A stretch of 15,594 nt of DNA from an uncultured Lachnospiraceae bacterium (GCA_902797705.1 CADBTX010000204.1:1-15594), one strand, 5' to 3'. Positions 7,979 to 14,520 are shown, numbered from the stretch's first letter. The notes: generated from the letters alone by a model not told the origin. A program made the numbers and translations.

Positions 7979-8443
7979 ATGGCTGATGAATTAAGAATCA
8001 TAGACAATGATGTTACCCAGTATATCGTTGTGGGACTCGGAAACGAGCAGTACGGCATAGATATCAAGTATATCGACAACATAGTACGTATGCAGAGGAT
8101 CACCAGAGTTCCGAAGAGTGCCGAGTATTTCAGAGGCGTGATCAATCTCCGCGGCGAGGTGGTTCCGGTAATGAGCCTCAGGATAAAGATGGGTCTTCCC
8201 GAAGATGAGATCACCGGAAAGAGCCGTATCATCATCCTCAAGGTTGAACAGAGCGGAAGCATCGGTGTACTGGTGGATGAAGTTAAAAAGGTTTACAATC
8301 TCAGCGCTGAGGACGTGGAAGAAAATATTTCCCATGACAGCAAGAGCGGCATGCAGTCCTTTATAAGCGGAGTAGGAAAGGTTGAGAACGGCCTCGTGTC
8401 ACTCCTCGATATTTCCACTATCATAGGTGAGGTTGATATTTAA
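7979..8443 (+). CDS. cheW: Chemotaxis coupling protein CheW
   Basis: CheW is the soluble SH3-like adaptor that links CheA to chemoreceptors in the membrane-associated array. It consists of a single CheW domain spanning nearly the whole 154 residues. The start YIVVGLGNEQYGIDI (15-29) and the NLRGEVVPVMSL segment (56-67) are the family hallmarks. The ATG is preceded by AAGGGGG at 7963-7969, which overlaps the cheA stop, 9 bases away. It follows cheA by 14 bases and is followed by a 95-base gap holding a perfect palindrome, after which cheC resumes. A CheV is ruled out because no receiver domain follows. Confidence 0.97.
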   Translation: MADELRIIDNDVTQYIVVGLGNEQYGIDIKYIDNIVRMQRITRVPKSAEYFRGVINLRGEVVPVMSLRIKMGLPEDEITGKSRIIILKVEQSGSIGVLVDEVKKVYNLSAEDVEENISHDSKSGMQSFISGVGKVENGLVSLLDISTIIGEVDI

Positions 8444-8452
8444 GTCCGGCAT

Positions 8453-8482
8453 AGGGAAACCGTCATTCATGACGGTTTCCCT
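8453..8482. promoter_or_regulatory. Perfect 30-base palindrome between cheW and cheC
   Basis: AGGGAAACCGTCAT at 8453-8466 and its exact complement at 8469-8482 flank a TC centre, giving a 12-13 bp hairpin with a short AT-rich loop, ten bases after the cheW stop. The bases right after it (GTTATAGATTC) have no T-tract; the only run of T (8503-8508) is 20 bases further on. A textbook intrinsic terminator is therefore unlikely. An mRNA stabiliser, processing site or partial attenuator that changes the cheW-to-cheC ratio, or a weak terminator, are the options. The structure is certain and the role is inferred. Confidence 0.65.
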
Positions 8483-8538
8483 GTTATAGATTCTTGTCAT
8501 GCTTTTTTGATCATAATTGTTGAAAGGAGTACGGCGAT

Positions 8539-9168
8539 ATGGGAGAACTTGATCTTAACCATGTTGACGATATGTATTTTGATGTCCTGAAGGAGATCGG
8601 GAATATCGGAGCCGGAAATGCGGCCTCCAGCTTAGCCCAGATGCTTCAGGCAAAGGTGGATATGAAGGTCCCCAGAGTTGAACTTCTGGACTTTAACCAG
8701 ATCGGAGAGGCCATCGGAGGGGATGACCAGATCATGGCGGGTATATATGTCCTTGTTCAGGGAGATATCACAGGAAGCATGATGTTCCTTCTGGAGCAGA
8801 AGTCAGCTCAGCGTCTTATCGGTAATATGATGGGCGCTATGGGCATGGAGCCCGGAGGCGGGGATGTATTAAATGAGATGGAGCAGTCGGTCTTAAAGGA
8901 GATAGGAAATATCATTACCGGCGCCTACCTCAATTCACTTTCCGCCATGACAAATCTGAAGATAACGGAGTCAGTTCCCGACCTTACCGTGGATATGGCC
9001 GGAGCGATCCTTTCTGTGCCCGCCATAGAATTCGGAATGGTAGGTGACAAGATGCTCATGATACAGACGGCCTTCAGCAATGATGACGAGCTGAACGGAT
9101 ACTTTATTCTTGTTCCGGATCTGCCGTCCTACAGTAAACTGTTGTCTGCCCTTGGTATTGCTATTTGA
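8539..9168 (+). CDS. cheC: CheY-P phosphatase CheC
   Basis: CheC removes phosphate from CheY-P and binds CheD in Firmicute-type adaptation. Both copies of the family's phosphatase motif (D/S-xxx-E-xx-N) are intact: Asp15, Glu19 and Asn22 in FDVLKEIGNIGAGN, and Ser117, Glu121 and Asn124 in SVLKEIGNIITG. The length of 209 residues matches two-centre CheC proteins; no SpoA/FliN domain follows, so this is not FliY. The ATG has AAAGGAG at 8523-8529, 9 bases away, the best ribosome site in this part of the window. This suits a gene that must re-initiate after the palindrome. cheD follows after 57 bases. Confidence 0.95.
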   Translation: MGELDLNHVDDMYFDVLKEIGNIGAGNAASSLAQMLQAKVDMKVPRVELLDFNQIGEAIGGDDQIMAGIYVLVQGDITGSMMFLLEQKSAQRLIGNMMGAMGMEPGGGDVLNEMEQSVLKEIGNIITGAYLNSLSAMTNLKITESVPDLTVDMAGAILSVPAIEFGMVGDKMLMIQTAFSNDDELNGYFILVPDLPSYSKLLSALGIAI

Positions 9169-9225
9169 TCATTGAGATGCTGTATCTGCAGAGTTCATAC
9201 CCTGCAGGATATGGGGAGAAAGTAG

Positions 9226-9711
9226 ATGAATGAGCTGATAAAAGTTGGTATGGCCGACCTGAAACTATGCCCCAAAGGCCAGGGGATCACCACTCTGGGA
9301 CTGGGTTCATGCGTGGGCGTGGCCATCAGAGATAAGGTGACCGGAAACGGTGGACTGGCGCATGTGATGCTGCCTGACAGTACGGCCATCAGGAGTAATC
9401 AGAATATCGCAAAATTTGCGGATACCGGTGTCAAAGAGCTGGTGCGCCTGATGGAACAGCAGGGAGGAAACAGATCCAGGTTCACAGCAAAGATCGCCGG
9501 CGGAGCCAAGATGTTCCAGTTTTCCAATAATACCGCCCTTGTAAATGTGGGTGACAGGAATGTGGAAGCGGTGAAAAAGGTTCTGGCGGAGCTTAGGATA
9601 CCTATTCTTGCCCAGGATACGGGACTGAATTTCGGACGTACCGTGGAGTTTTTCCCGGAGACCGGAGATTATATCATCAAGGCCGTAGGTAAGCCGGTGA
9701 AGACCATATGA
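9226..9711 (+). CDS. cheD: Chemoreceptor glutamine deamidase CheD
   Basis: CheD deamidates specific glutamines on chemoreceptors and is a CheC partner. The catalytic set is visible with the spacing known from Thermotoga CheD: Thr23, Cys29 in GLGSCVGV and His46 in LAHVMLP (6 and 17 residues apart). AGGAKMF and the TGLNFGRTVEFFPETG region also fit the family. The length of 161 residues is normal. The ATG at 9226 has GGGGAG at 9213-9218, 7 bases upstream. Its TGA overlaps the ATG of the next gene by 4 bases. The 57-base leader holds two CTGCAG copies, 10 bases apart, that could pair weakly. Confidence 0.96.
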   Translation: MNELIKVGMADLKLCPKGQGITTLGLGSCVGVAIRDKVTGNGGLAHVMLPDSTAIRSNQNIAKFADTGVKELVRLMEQQGGNRSRFTAKIAGGAKMFQFSNNTALVNVGDRNVEAVKKVLAELRIPILAQDTGLNFGRTVEFFPETGDYIIKAVGKPVKTI

Positions 9712-10136
9712 GTGACGCATCCATAGAAGAGGGTAAGGAAGAACAGAAGGATCTTTCCGATACCGAAGAAGAAAAAACAGAAGAAGAAAACCCGGATGAA
9801 GAGGAAGGAAAGATTGAGCCTCTTCATCTTCATACAAGGACCGTTCCTACCATCGTTATGCTTTTCGGCGGTGGTGCTTCGGCGATATTTACCTTTGTAA
9901 GGCATGATAAGCTGCTTACATCCCTTATCATAATCTTTGTATCTCTGGTGGTCTTTCTCGTGCTGGGGGACATTATCAAACTGATATTGGATAGCATAGT
10001 GATCGAACCTCCGGAAAAGCCTGCAGGGGAAAAGGATAAGGTCATTGAACGTTCCTCCGGTGAGGAAGCAGGAGAAGCCGGCGGAAACGGTGAAGTTTCC
10101 GGTGGTAATGAGAACACCGAGCAGATAGAGACGTAA
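9708..10136 (+). CDS. Small acidic two-helix membrane protein, unknown function
   Basis: I do not recognise this protein. It has 142 residues in three parts. An acidic N-terminal tail (about 1-40) is packed with Glu/Asp. Two hydrophobic segments follow, about 47-64 (containing MLFGGGASAIF) and 69-94, separated by RHDK. An acidic, Gly-rich C-terminal tail (about 100-142) ends it. The short basic turn suggests a helical hairpin with both acidic tails on the same face, probably cytoplasmic. The ATG overlaps the cheD stop (ATGA), so translation is likely coupled to cheD, and fliA follows after 65 bases. B. subtilis has no gene at this position between cheD and sigD. A role in the chemoreceptor array or the motor is a guess from position only. 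Confidence 0.8.
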   Translation: MSDASIEEGKEEQKDLSDTEEEKTEEENPDEEEGKIEPLHLHTRTVPTIVMLFGGGASAIFTFVRHDKLLTSLIIIFVSLVVFLVLGDIIKLILDSIVIEPPEKPAGEKDKVIERSSGEEAGEAGGNGEVSGGNENTEQIET

Positions 10137-10201
10137 AGCTGCTTTAAGACAGTCAGGAATCGCAGCATTACAGAAATTAAGAGGGGGGAGATTATCGTCC
10201 C

Positions 10202-10975
10202 ATGGATGAGGTTTCCAGAAAGAAGCTCTGGGAGGATTACCTTAAGAGTAACGATCCCGGACTCAGGGAAAAGATCATAGTTGAATATGCTCCTCTTGTT
10301 AAGGTGGTGGCTGGCAGACTCAGCATGTATCTCGGATACAATGTGGAGTATGATGATCTGGTGGGCTATGGAGTTTTTGGCCTTATAGATGCCATCGATA
10401 AGTTTGACATGACAAAGGACGTGAAGTTTGAGACCTACGCCTCTCTTCGCATCAGAGGTTCCATCCTTGACCAGATAAGGAAGATGGACTGGATCCCGAG
10501 GACTGTCAGACAGAGACAGAAAAAGATCGATCAGGCCATAAAGGAGATAGAAGGGGAGACGGGCAGGACCGCTTCCGACCGTGAGATAGCCGGAAAGCTG
10601 GGCATCAGCGATGATGAGTATGCGGACTGGCAGGCTCAGATGGCAGTCACCAACGTGGTATCCCTTGATGAATTCCAGGAAGCCGGGGCAGAGGTTCCGG
10701 TGAAGGATGTGGGAAATCAGGACAGGATACTGGGACCTGAGGATGTGGTGGAGAAGGATGAGCTGAAGAAGACTCTGGCGGAGTCTCTGGAGCTCCTTAC
10801 GGAAAAGGAGAGAAAGGTCATCCTGCTCTATTACTATGAAGAGCTGACATTAAAGGAAATAAGCAATATCCTGGAGGTGTCGGAGTCGAGAGTATCACAG
10901 CTTCATGTGAGAGCTCTCCAGAAAATGAAGACAAAACTCGGAAAGTATTTGGGGCTTATCACCGACAGGGTCTGA
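10202..10975 (+). CDS. fliA: Flagellar RNA polymerase sigma factor FliA/SigD (WhiG family)
   Basis: Alternative sigma-28 factor that transcribes late flagellar, chemotaxis and autolysin genes. Region 2 spans about 25-100, with DDLVGYGVFGLIDAIDKFD (51-69) and KFETYASLRIRGSILDQIRK (75-94). Region 3 is about 105-150. Region 4 holds a helix-turn-helix around 200-245 (LTLKEISNILEVSESRVSQL). The length of 257 residues is typical of SigD. The ATG at 10202 has a strong GAGGGGGGAG tract at 10181-10190, 11 bases away. Its place after cheD matches B. subtilis sigD. An anti-sigma factor FlgM, its expected partner, is not in the window. I found no sigma-28 promoter in the intergenic spaces, so its targets lie elsewhere. 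Confidence 0.96.
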   Translation: MDEVSRKKLWEDYLKSNDPGLREKIIVEYAPLVKVVAGRLSMYLGYNVEYDDLVGYGVFGLIDAIDKFDMTKDVKFETYASLRIRGSILDQIRKMDWIPRTVRQRQKKIDQAIKEIEGETGRTASDREIAGKLGISDDEYADWQAQMAVTNVVSLDEFQEAGAEVPVKDVGNQDRILGPEDVVEKDELKKTLAESLELLTEKERKVILLYYYEELTLKEISNILEVSESRVSQLHVRALQKMKTKLGKYLGLITDRV

Positions 10976-10988
10976 AAGGGCGGTACCT

Positions 10989-12587
10989 ATGAGCGGAAGA
11001 AACGGATATTTTAAGTTGGTTCTGGACAGCGGAGGAACTTCCCTTGTGATCTACCCTCCCACAGAGGACGGTAAAAAGGTTGATTTCCGGGAGCTTGAGG
11101 GATACCTGAAGAGAAAGAACCTGGAATACAGCGCCACCATGATCCGTTCCGCCATAGACAAGGGAGCGGAGAGCAGGGTCCTTTTACAGAAGACAAAGAT
11201 CCCCGAGGTCAATGAGGAGACCTCCGTCAGTGTAAGTGAAGACGGGATGCGGGCCATCTTCCGGTTTTATCCTTCTACGGAGGGCGGCACTAAGGTTGAC
11301 TTAAATGAGATAAAGGGCGACCTGAAGGCCAACGGCATAAAGGCAGAGCTTAAGGAAGAGGTCTTTAACGAATTTCTCGCCAACAAGGAGTACTGCAGGA
11401 GTTATGTTCTGGCAGAGGGAAAGCCGCCTGAAGAGGGAAGTGACGGAGAGATAAAATATCTCTTTAACACGGATCCTTCCATGAAGCCGACAGTGAAGGA
11501 AGACGGCTCCGTGGATTTCTTTCATCTGAACACCGTTACGGTCTGCGCAAAGGACCAGGTGGTGGCAGAGCTTATCCCTTCTGTTCCGGGAAAAGAGGGA
11601 TATGACGTATACGGCGGCAGGCTTCAGCCCAGACCGGTAAAGGATGTGCATTTCAGCCACGGCCCGAACCTCCATGTTTCGGATGACGGGAAGCAGCTGA
11701 TATCCGATATTGACGGACATATCGATCTTGTTCAGGATAAGATCTTTGTTGCCGGGGTTCTGGAGCTTGAGAATGTGGACACCTCCACCGGCAATATCGA
11801 GAACTATCAGGGAAATCTTCTCGTAAAGGGCAATATCACCGCAGGTTTTACGGTTAAGGCCACAGGGGATATAGAGGTAAGGGGTGTCATAGAAGGCGCC
11901 TATGTGGAGGCCGGAGGACAGATCACCGTTGTCCGCGGCGTGAACGGCATGGAAAAGGGAGTGCTGAAGGCCGGGAAGAACGTGGTGGTCAAATATATTG
12001 AAAATGCCACCGTGTCCGCCGGAGCAAATGTGACCACCGAGTGCATAATCAACAGTAAGGTCACAGCCGGAAACGGTATCTATGTCGACGGAAAGAAGGG
12101 ATTCATAAGCGGGGGAAGTGTGAGAGCCCGCTTTGAGATAGAAGCTAAGATCATCGGTTCCGATATGGGAGGGGACACCATCCTGGAGGTGGGGATCGAT
12201 CCCGCCATAAAGGAAAGACTTGCGGAACTCCGCGGTGAAAATGATTCCCTTTCAAAGAATGCAAAAAAGATACAGCCTGTGATCCTTGCCATGCAGCAGA
12301 GGGTGAAGAAGGGTGAAAAACTTTCTTCGGGGCAGGTGCAGCAGGTCAAGGTGCTTTCGGCGCAGCTTATAGAATGCCAGAAAAAATACGGAGAGAACCA
12401 GAAGGAGATCGACTCCATCATGGAGGAAATGGAGGGAGCGGATGACGCCGTGATCGCCGTTAGGGACATGGCTTATGCCGGTACCAGGCTTACGGTATCC
12501 GATTCCACCATGGTACTTAAGACAGCATATAATTACTGCAGATTTGTAAGGAAGCGCGGAGAGGTTTCCATGATACCCTTCGTTTAA
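10989..12587 (+). CDS. FapA/DUF342 family protein with duplicated N-terminal module
   Basis: A FapA (DUF342, flagellar assembly protein A) relative. Family members occur in motility loci and sporulating Firmicutes; their biochemical role is poorly defined. N-terminal modules lie at about 12-70 and 84-142 and resemble each other. A right-handed beta-helix region spans about 240-395, with regular short Gly-rich turns such as GNLLVKGNITAGF and ATGDIEVRGVIEGA. A coiled coil spans about 405-482, followed by a compact C-terminal strand region (about 486-532, ending EVSMIPFV). No signal peptide or membrane helix is seen, so it is probably cytoplasmic. The start is ATG 10989, 13 bases after fliA, with AAAGGG at 10975-10980. 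The fit to DUF342 is firm, while any enzymatic role is unknown. Confidence 0.87.
   Translation: MSGRNGYFKLVLDSGGTSLVIYPPTEDGKKVDFRELEGYLKRKNLEYSATMIRSAIDKGAESRVLLQKTKIPEVNEETSVSVSEDGMRAIFRFYPSTEGGTKVDLNEIKGDLKANGIKAELKEEVFNEFLANKEYCRSYVLAEGKPPEEGSDGEIKYLFNTDPSMKPTVKEDGSVDFFHLNTVTVCAKDQVVAELIPSVPGKEGYDVYGGRLQPRPVKDVHFSHGPNLHVSDDGKQLISDIDGHIDLVQDKIFVAGVLELENVDTSTGNIENYQGNLLVKGNITAGFTVKATGDIEVRGVIEGAYVEAGGQITVVRGVNGMEKGVLKAGKNVVVKYIENATVSAGANVTTECIINSKVTAGNGIYVDGKKGFISGGSVRARFEIEAKIIGSDMGGDTILEVGIDPAIKERLAELRGENDSLSKNAKKIQPVILAMQQRVKKGEKLSSGQVQQVKVLSAQLIECQKKYGENQKEIDSIMEEMEGADDAVIAVRDMAYAGTRLTVSDSTMVLKTAYNYCRFVRKRGEVSMIPFV
11022..11414 (+). repeat. Tandem duplication in the FapA-like N-terminus
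   Basis: Residues about 12-70 and 84-142 align without a gap at an offset of 72 residues (216 bases). YPPTEDGKKVD at 22-32 faces YPSTEGGTKVD at 94-104, and Glu35/Glu107, Gly38/Gly110, Leu40/Leu112 and Lys41/Lys113 continue the match. At the DNA level the copies have diverged, so the duplication is old. FapA proteins as I know them carry one such N-terminal domain. Confidence 0.65.
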
Positions 12588-12625
12588 GGAGCTGTTCATC
12601 ATTCTGCAGGCAGAAAGGTACAGTA

Positions 12626-12937
12626 ATGGCCATAAGTCCGATTCTCTTTAACGGCACCATTTCAGCATCACAGAATGTGGCTGATTTCCGGGCCGCTGAG
12701 GAAGGAAAGGTTAATATCATGCAGGGGGAAGCCGCCCAGAGGAATGAAGATGACACGGAGGGAAAACTGAACCGTGTCAGGGAGGCGGACGACGCAAATA
12801 ACGACCAGAGGAAATTTGATTCTTCGGAAAAAGGCGATAACGAGTATGCCGGAGACGGCGGAAGAAACAGGAAACGTAAGGACAGGGACGGTACAGTCCT
12901 CATTAAGAAAAAAGGTGGGTTTGATATAACGATATGA
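12626..12937 (+). CDS. Hydrophilic 103-residue protein in motility operon, unknown function
   Basis: I cannot name a function. The first ~35 residues (MAISPILFNGTISASQNVAD) are the most ordered-looking part and resemble, from memory, the start of small uncharacterised proteins found at this place in clostridial flagellar loci. Residues about 36-90 are almost entirely polar and charged, switching from acidic to basic (NRKRKDRDG near 81-89), and the protein ends KKKGGFDITI. There is no membrane segment or signal peptide. The ATG has AGAAAGG at 12612-12618, 7 bases away, and a small perfect hairpin (TTCTGCAGGCAGAA, 12602-12615) overlaps that site. The TGA overlaps the next ATG by 4 bases. Overlap, ribosome site and operon context support a real gene. 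Confidence 0.75.
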   Translation: MAISPILFNGTISASQNVADFRAAEEGKVNIMQGEAAQRNEDDTEGKLNRVREADDANNDQRKFDSSEKGDNEYAGDGGRNRKRKDRDGTVLIKKKGGFDITI

Positions 12938-13677
12938 CGATCATGGGAATAGTGCTCCTTGTTTTGGGAGCACTGCTTTTTGTCGCAAGTTTTCTGGTGC
13001 CTGACGACAGACGTGACCTGGGCAAGTCAGCAAAGGCCATGGGTCTTAAGCTGGACCGGATGATAGACGAACGGGTGGAGCAGGTAAAGGGCAGGCTTTC
13101 CGACGTGGCCGGGGCTGCCAGGGAAGAAGAGGAGCAAAGGGCCAAAAGGGAGCTGGAAAGGCTCACCAATGAAAAGATAATGGCCATAGAGGATTACAGC
13201 AAGGTGGTGATGGATGAGATCGAAAAGAATCACCAGGAGGTAATGTTCCTCTATGACATGCTGGACAATAAGAGCTCGGATCTGAAGAATACCATCCGGA
13301 AGGCGGACGCCGTAAAGAAGGAGCAGGAGAGCATCTTCAGGGAGGGCGAGGAAGAGGACAGCACGGAGCCCATAAGAGAACTCCTGTACAGTGATGAAAA
13401 AGAGAAGAGCATGTCCGGAATGGACAGGCTTAAGAGTGCCATTCAGGGTCTTGGAGAAGGCGGAGCGCCTAAGGAAGCGGCGGAAGAGCCTATTGCATCT
13501 CCGGCTCCGGAGTCCGGGAATGAGGTCGAGATATCCAGGAATGACCGGGTCCTTGAATTAAAGAGAAGCGGCATGGACAATGTGGATATAGCAAAGACAC
13601 TGAATATAGGTGTGGGAGAGGTCAATCTTATAACCGACCTTTTCAGTGGTGAAGGAGATACGGCAGGTAATGAGTAA
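12934..13677 (+). CDS. Membrane-anchored coiled-coil protein, DUF6115-like, in swrB position
   Basis: Residues 3-22 are a single membrane helix (MGIVLLVLGALLFVASFLV), with no cleavage site seen. Residues about 40-135 are a charged coiled coil. Residues about 137-200 are an acidic, Pro/Ala-containing linker. Residues about 202-237 (LELKRSGMDNVDIAKTLNIG, then GEVNLITDLF) form a helix-turn-helix-like tail of the DUF6115 type. B. subtilis has SwrB at the same place after sigD; it too is a short single-pass protein with a coiled coil, and it promotes flagellar export and swarming. Orthology is inferred from position and architecture, not from sequence identity. Its ATG overlaps the stop of the 103-residue gene by 4 bases, suggesting the two are made together. 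At 247 residues it is longer than SwrB (about 167). Confidence 0.82.
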   Translation: MTIMGIVLLVLGALLFVASFLVPDDRRDLGKSAKAMGLKLDRMIDERVEQVKGRLSDVAGAAREEEEQRAKRELERLTNEKIMAIEDYSKVVMDEIEKNHQEVMFLYDMLDNKSSDLKNTIRKADAVKKEQESIFREGEEEDSTEPIRELLYSDEKEKSMSGMDRLKSAIQGLGEGGAPKEAAEEPIASPAPESGNEVEISRNDRVLELKRSGMDNVDIAKTLNIGVGEVNLITDLFSGEGDTAGNE

Positions 13678-13701
13678 GTCATATGAAAGGTATGATCTAA
13701 T

Positions 13702-14493
13702 ATGAATCTCAGATCGTATTTAAGAGGAGGAGGCATGGGCCTCCTGGTGGCTGCTCTTGTGCTTTCCTTTTCGGGAACGGATAAAGCCGGGGCCATGACG
13801 GATGCGGAAGTGATGGCGAGAGCACGAGAACTGGGAATGACCGACGGTAACGAGGTACTGTCGGAGGCCTATACTGTGGTGGATGCTCCGGAGCTTGAAA
13901 CTGAAGAGATGATAGAGACAGTCCCCTCTACGGAGGCTGCTTCGGAAGTGCCTGCGGAAGCGTCCACGGAAGAGCCTTCGGAGTCTGTTTCGGAAGCGTC
14001 TGCGGAAGCAGTCACGGAAGCAGCAACAGAGACGTCTACGGAGGCTTCTTCGGAAGCGTCTTCAAAGACCGGTTCGGAAGCGTCTGCGGAAGCAGCCACG
14101 GAAGCGTCCACAGAGGCTTCTTCGGAAGCAGCCGAAGAGGCTGTAACAGAGGATACTTCGGAAGTGTCTTCGGAGGCAAAGAACATCACCTCGGAACTTA
14201 CGGGTGAAGATAAGACAAAGTCGGAGCTTCTTGCGGATGCAGCGGAGACCGAAGCGGAGAGCATCTCTCCCGTTACGGATTCCGCCTCGGGCTTTATTTC
14301 GGTACATATAAGCGGCGGTTCATCCTATGCCGTGGCTAAGGCTCTGGAAAACGCCGGGGCTGTGGCGGATGCGGCGGCCTTTGACAGATATCTCTGCACG
14401 AAGGGCTATGACAGAAGGCTTTCAACCGGTGATTTCAGGATACCTGCGGGAGCCGGGGAAGAGGAGATCGCCCTTATACTTATGAGAAGATAG
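13702..14493 (+). CDS. Exported Glu-repeat protein with MltG/YceG-like C-terminal domain, no catalytic domain
   Basis: Residues 1-31 are a signal peptide or anchor: Arg4 and Arg8, a hydrophobic core MGLLVAALVLSFSG, then KAGA before Met32, a good signal peptidase I site. Residues 32-75 are a short acidic region. Residues 76-159 are a strict four-residue repeat with Glu at every fourth position. Residues 196-263 resemble the LysM-like N-terminal subdomain of MltG/YceG, with SGGSSYAVAKALENAGAV, FDRYLCTKGYDRRLSTG and FRIPAGAGEEEIALIL. MltG is a murein transglycosylase, but its catalytic part is absent and the stop follows at once, so enzyme activity is unlikely. ATG 13702 gives the charged n-region a signal peptide needs. 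ATG 13735 has a stronger AGGAGG but would lose it. Peptidoglycan binding near the flagellum is an inference. Confidence 0.8.
   Translation: MNLRSYLRGGGMGLLVAALVLSFSGTDKAGAMTDAEVMARARELGMTDGNEVLSEAYTVVDAPELETEEMIETVPSTEAASEVPAEASTEEPSESVSEASAEAVTEAATETSTEASSEASSKTGSEASAEAATEASTEASSEAAEEAVTEDTSEVSSEAKNITSELTGEDKTKSELLADAAETEAESISPVTDSASGFISVHISGGSSYAVAKALENAGAVADAAAFDRYLCTKGYDRRLSTGDFRIPAGAGEEEIALILMRR
13725..13733 (+). promoter_or_regulatory. Internal AGGAGGAGG, alternative ribosome site for ATG 13735
   Basis: AGGAGGAGG lies inside codons 8-11 of the exported Glu-repeat gene, one base before an in-frame ATG at 13735. If used, the product would lack Arg4 and Arg8 and have a poor signal peptide. 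The same bases encode RGGG in the long form. The ribosome site of the long form (AAAGG at 13686-13690, 11 bases from ATG 13702) is weaker, so dual starts giving an exported and a cytosolic form are possible. Confidence 0.4.
13927..14178 (+). repeat. 21-unit, 12-base coding repeat (xxEx)
   Basis: Exactly 252 bases encode 21 units of the form (S/T/A/P/V)-(S/T/A)-E-(A/x), residues 76-159. Glu falls at residues 78, 82, 86 and on to 158, with one exception, Lys122. Common DNA units are variants of TCGGAAGCGTCT and ACGGAAGCAGCC. Phase is never lost, which suggests growth by slippage or unequal exchange under selection for reading frame and Glu spacing. A long wall-spanning, extended or helical acidic spacer is the likely protein form. 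Confidence 0.9.
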
Positions 14494-14503
14494 ATGATGT
14501 GAC

Positions 14504-14512
14504 AGGAGGAGG
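14504..14512 (+). promoter_or_regulatory. Strong ribosome-binding site of the CoA-transferase gene
   Basis: AGGAGGAGG ends 8 bases before ATG 14521, the strongest and best-spaced site in the window. It fixes the start of the CoA-transferase and suggests high expression. The whole gap to the previous stop is 27 bases, and no promoter hexamers or hairpin are seen in it. Confidence 0.8.
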
Positions 14513-14520
14513 TAAAGATA

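Noticed and set aside
8453..8508. Intrinsic terminator after cheW
   Set aside because: The hairpin is strong, but the T-run is 20 bases downstream instead of adjacent; kept as a palindrome of unknown role.
9198..9219. Two CTGCAG copies before cheD as an operator
   Set aside because: CTGCAG is itself a palindrome, so two copies are both direct and inverted repeats; six bases are too little to support a site.
9307..9837. 176-codon minus-strand open frame spanning two genes
   Set aside because: It overlaps the well-supported CheD catalytic region and the next gene's coupled start, and shows no recognisable domain.
10138..10167. GCTGC/GCAGC pair before fliA
   Set aside because: Only five base pairs with a loop of about 19; likely chance.
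13869..14264. 131-codon minus-strand Ser/Ala-rich open frame
   Set aside because: This is the complement of the 12-base coding repeat; the repeat keeps several frames open. The forward frame has a ribosome site, a signal peptide and a recognisable C-terminal domain.
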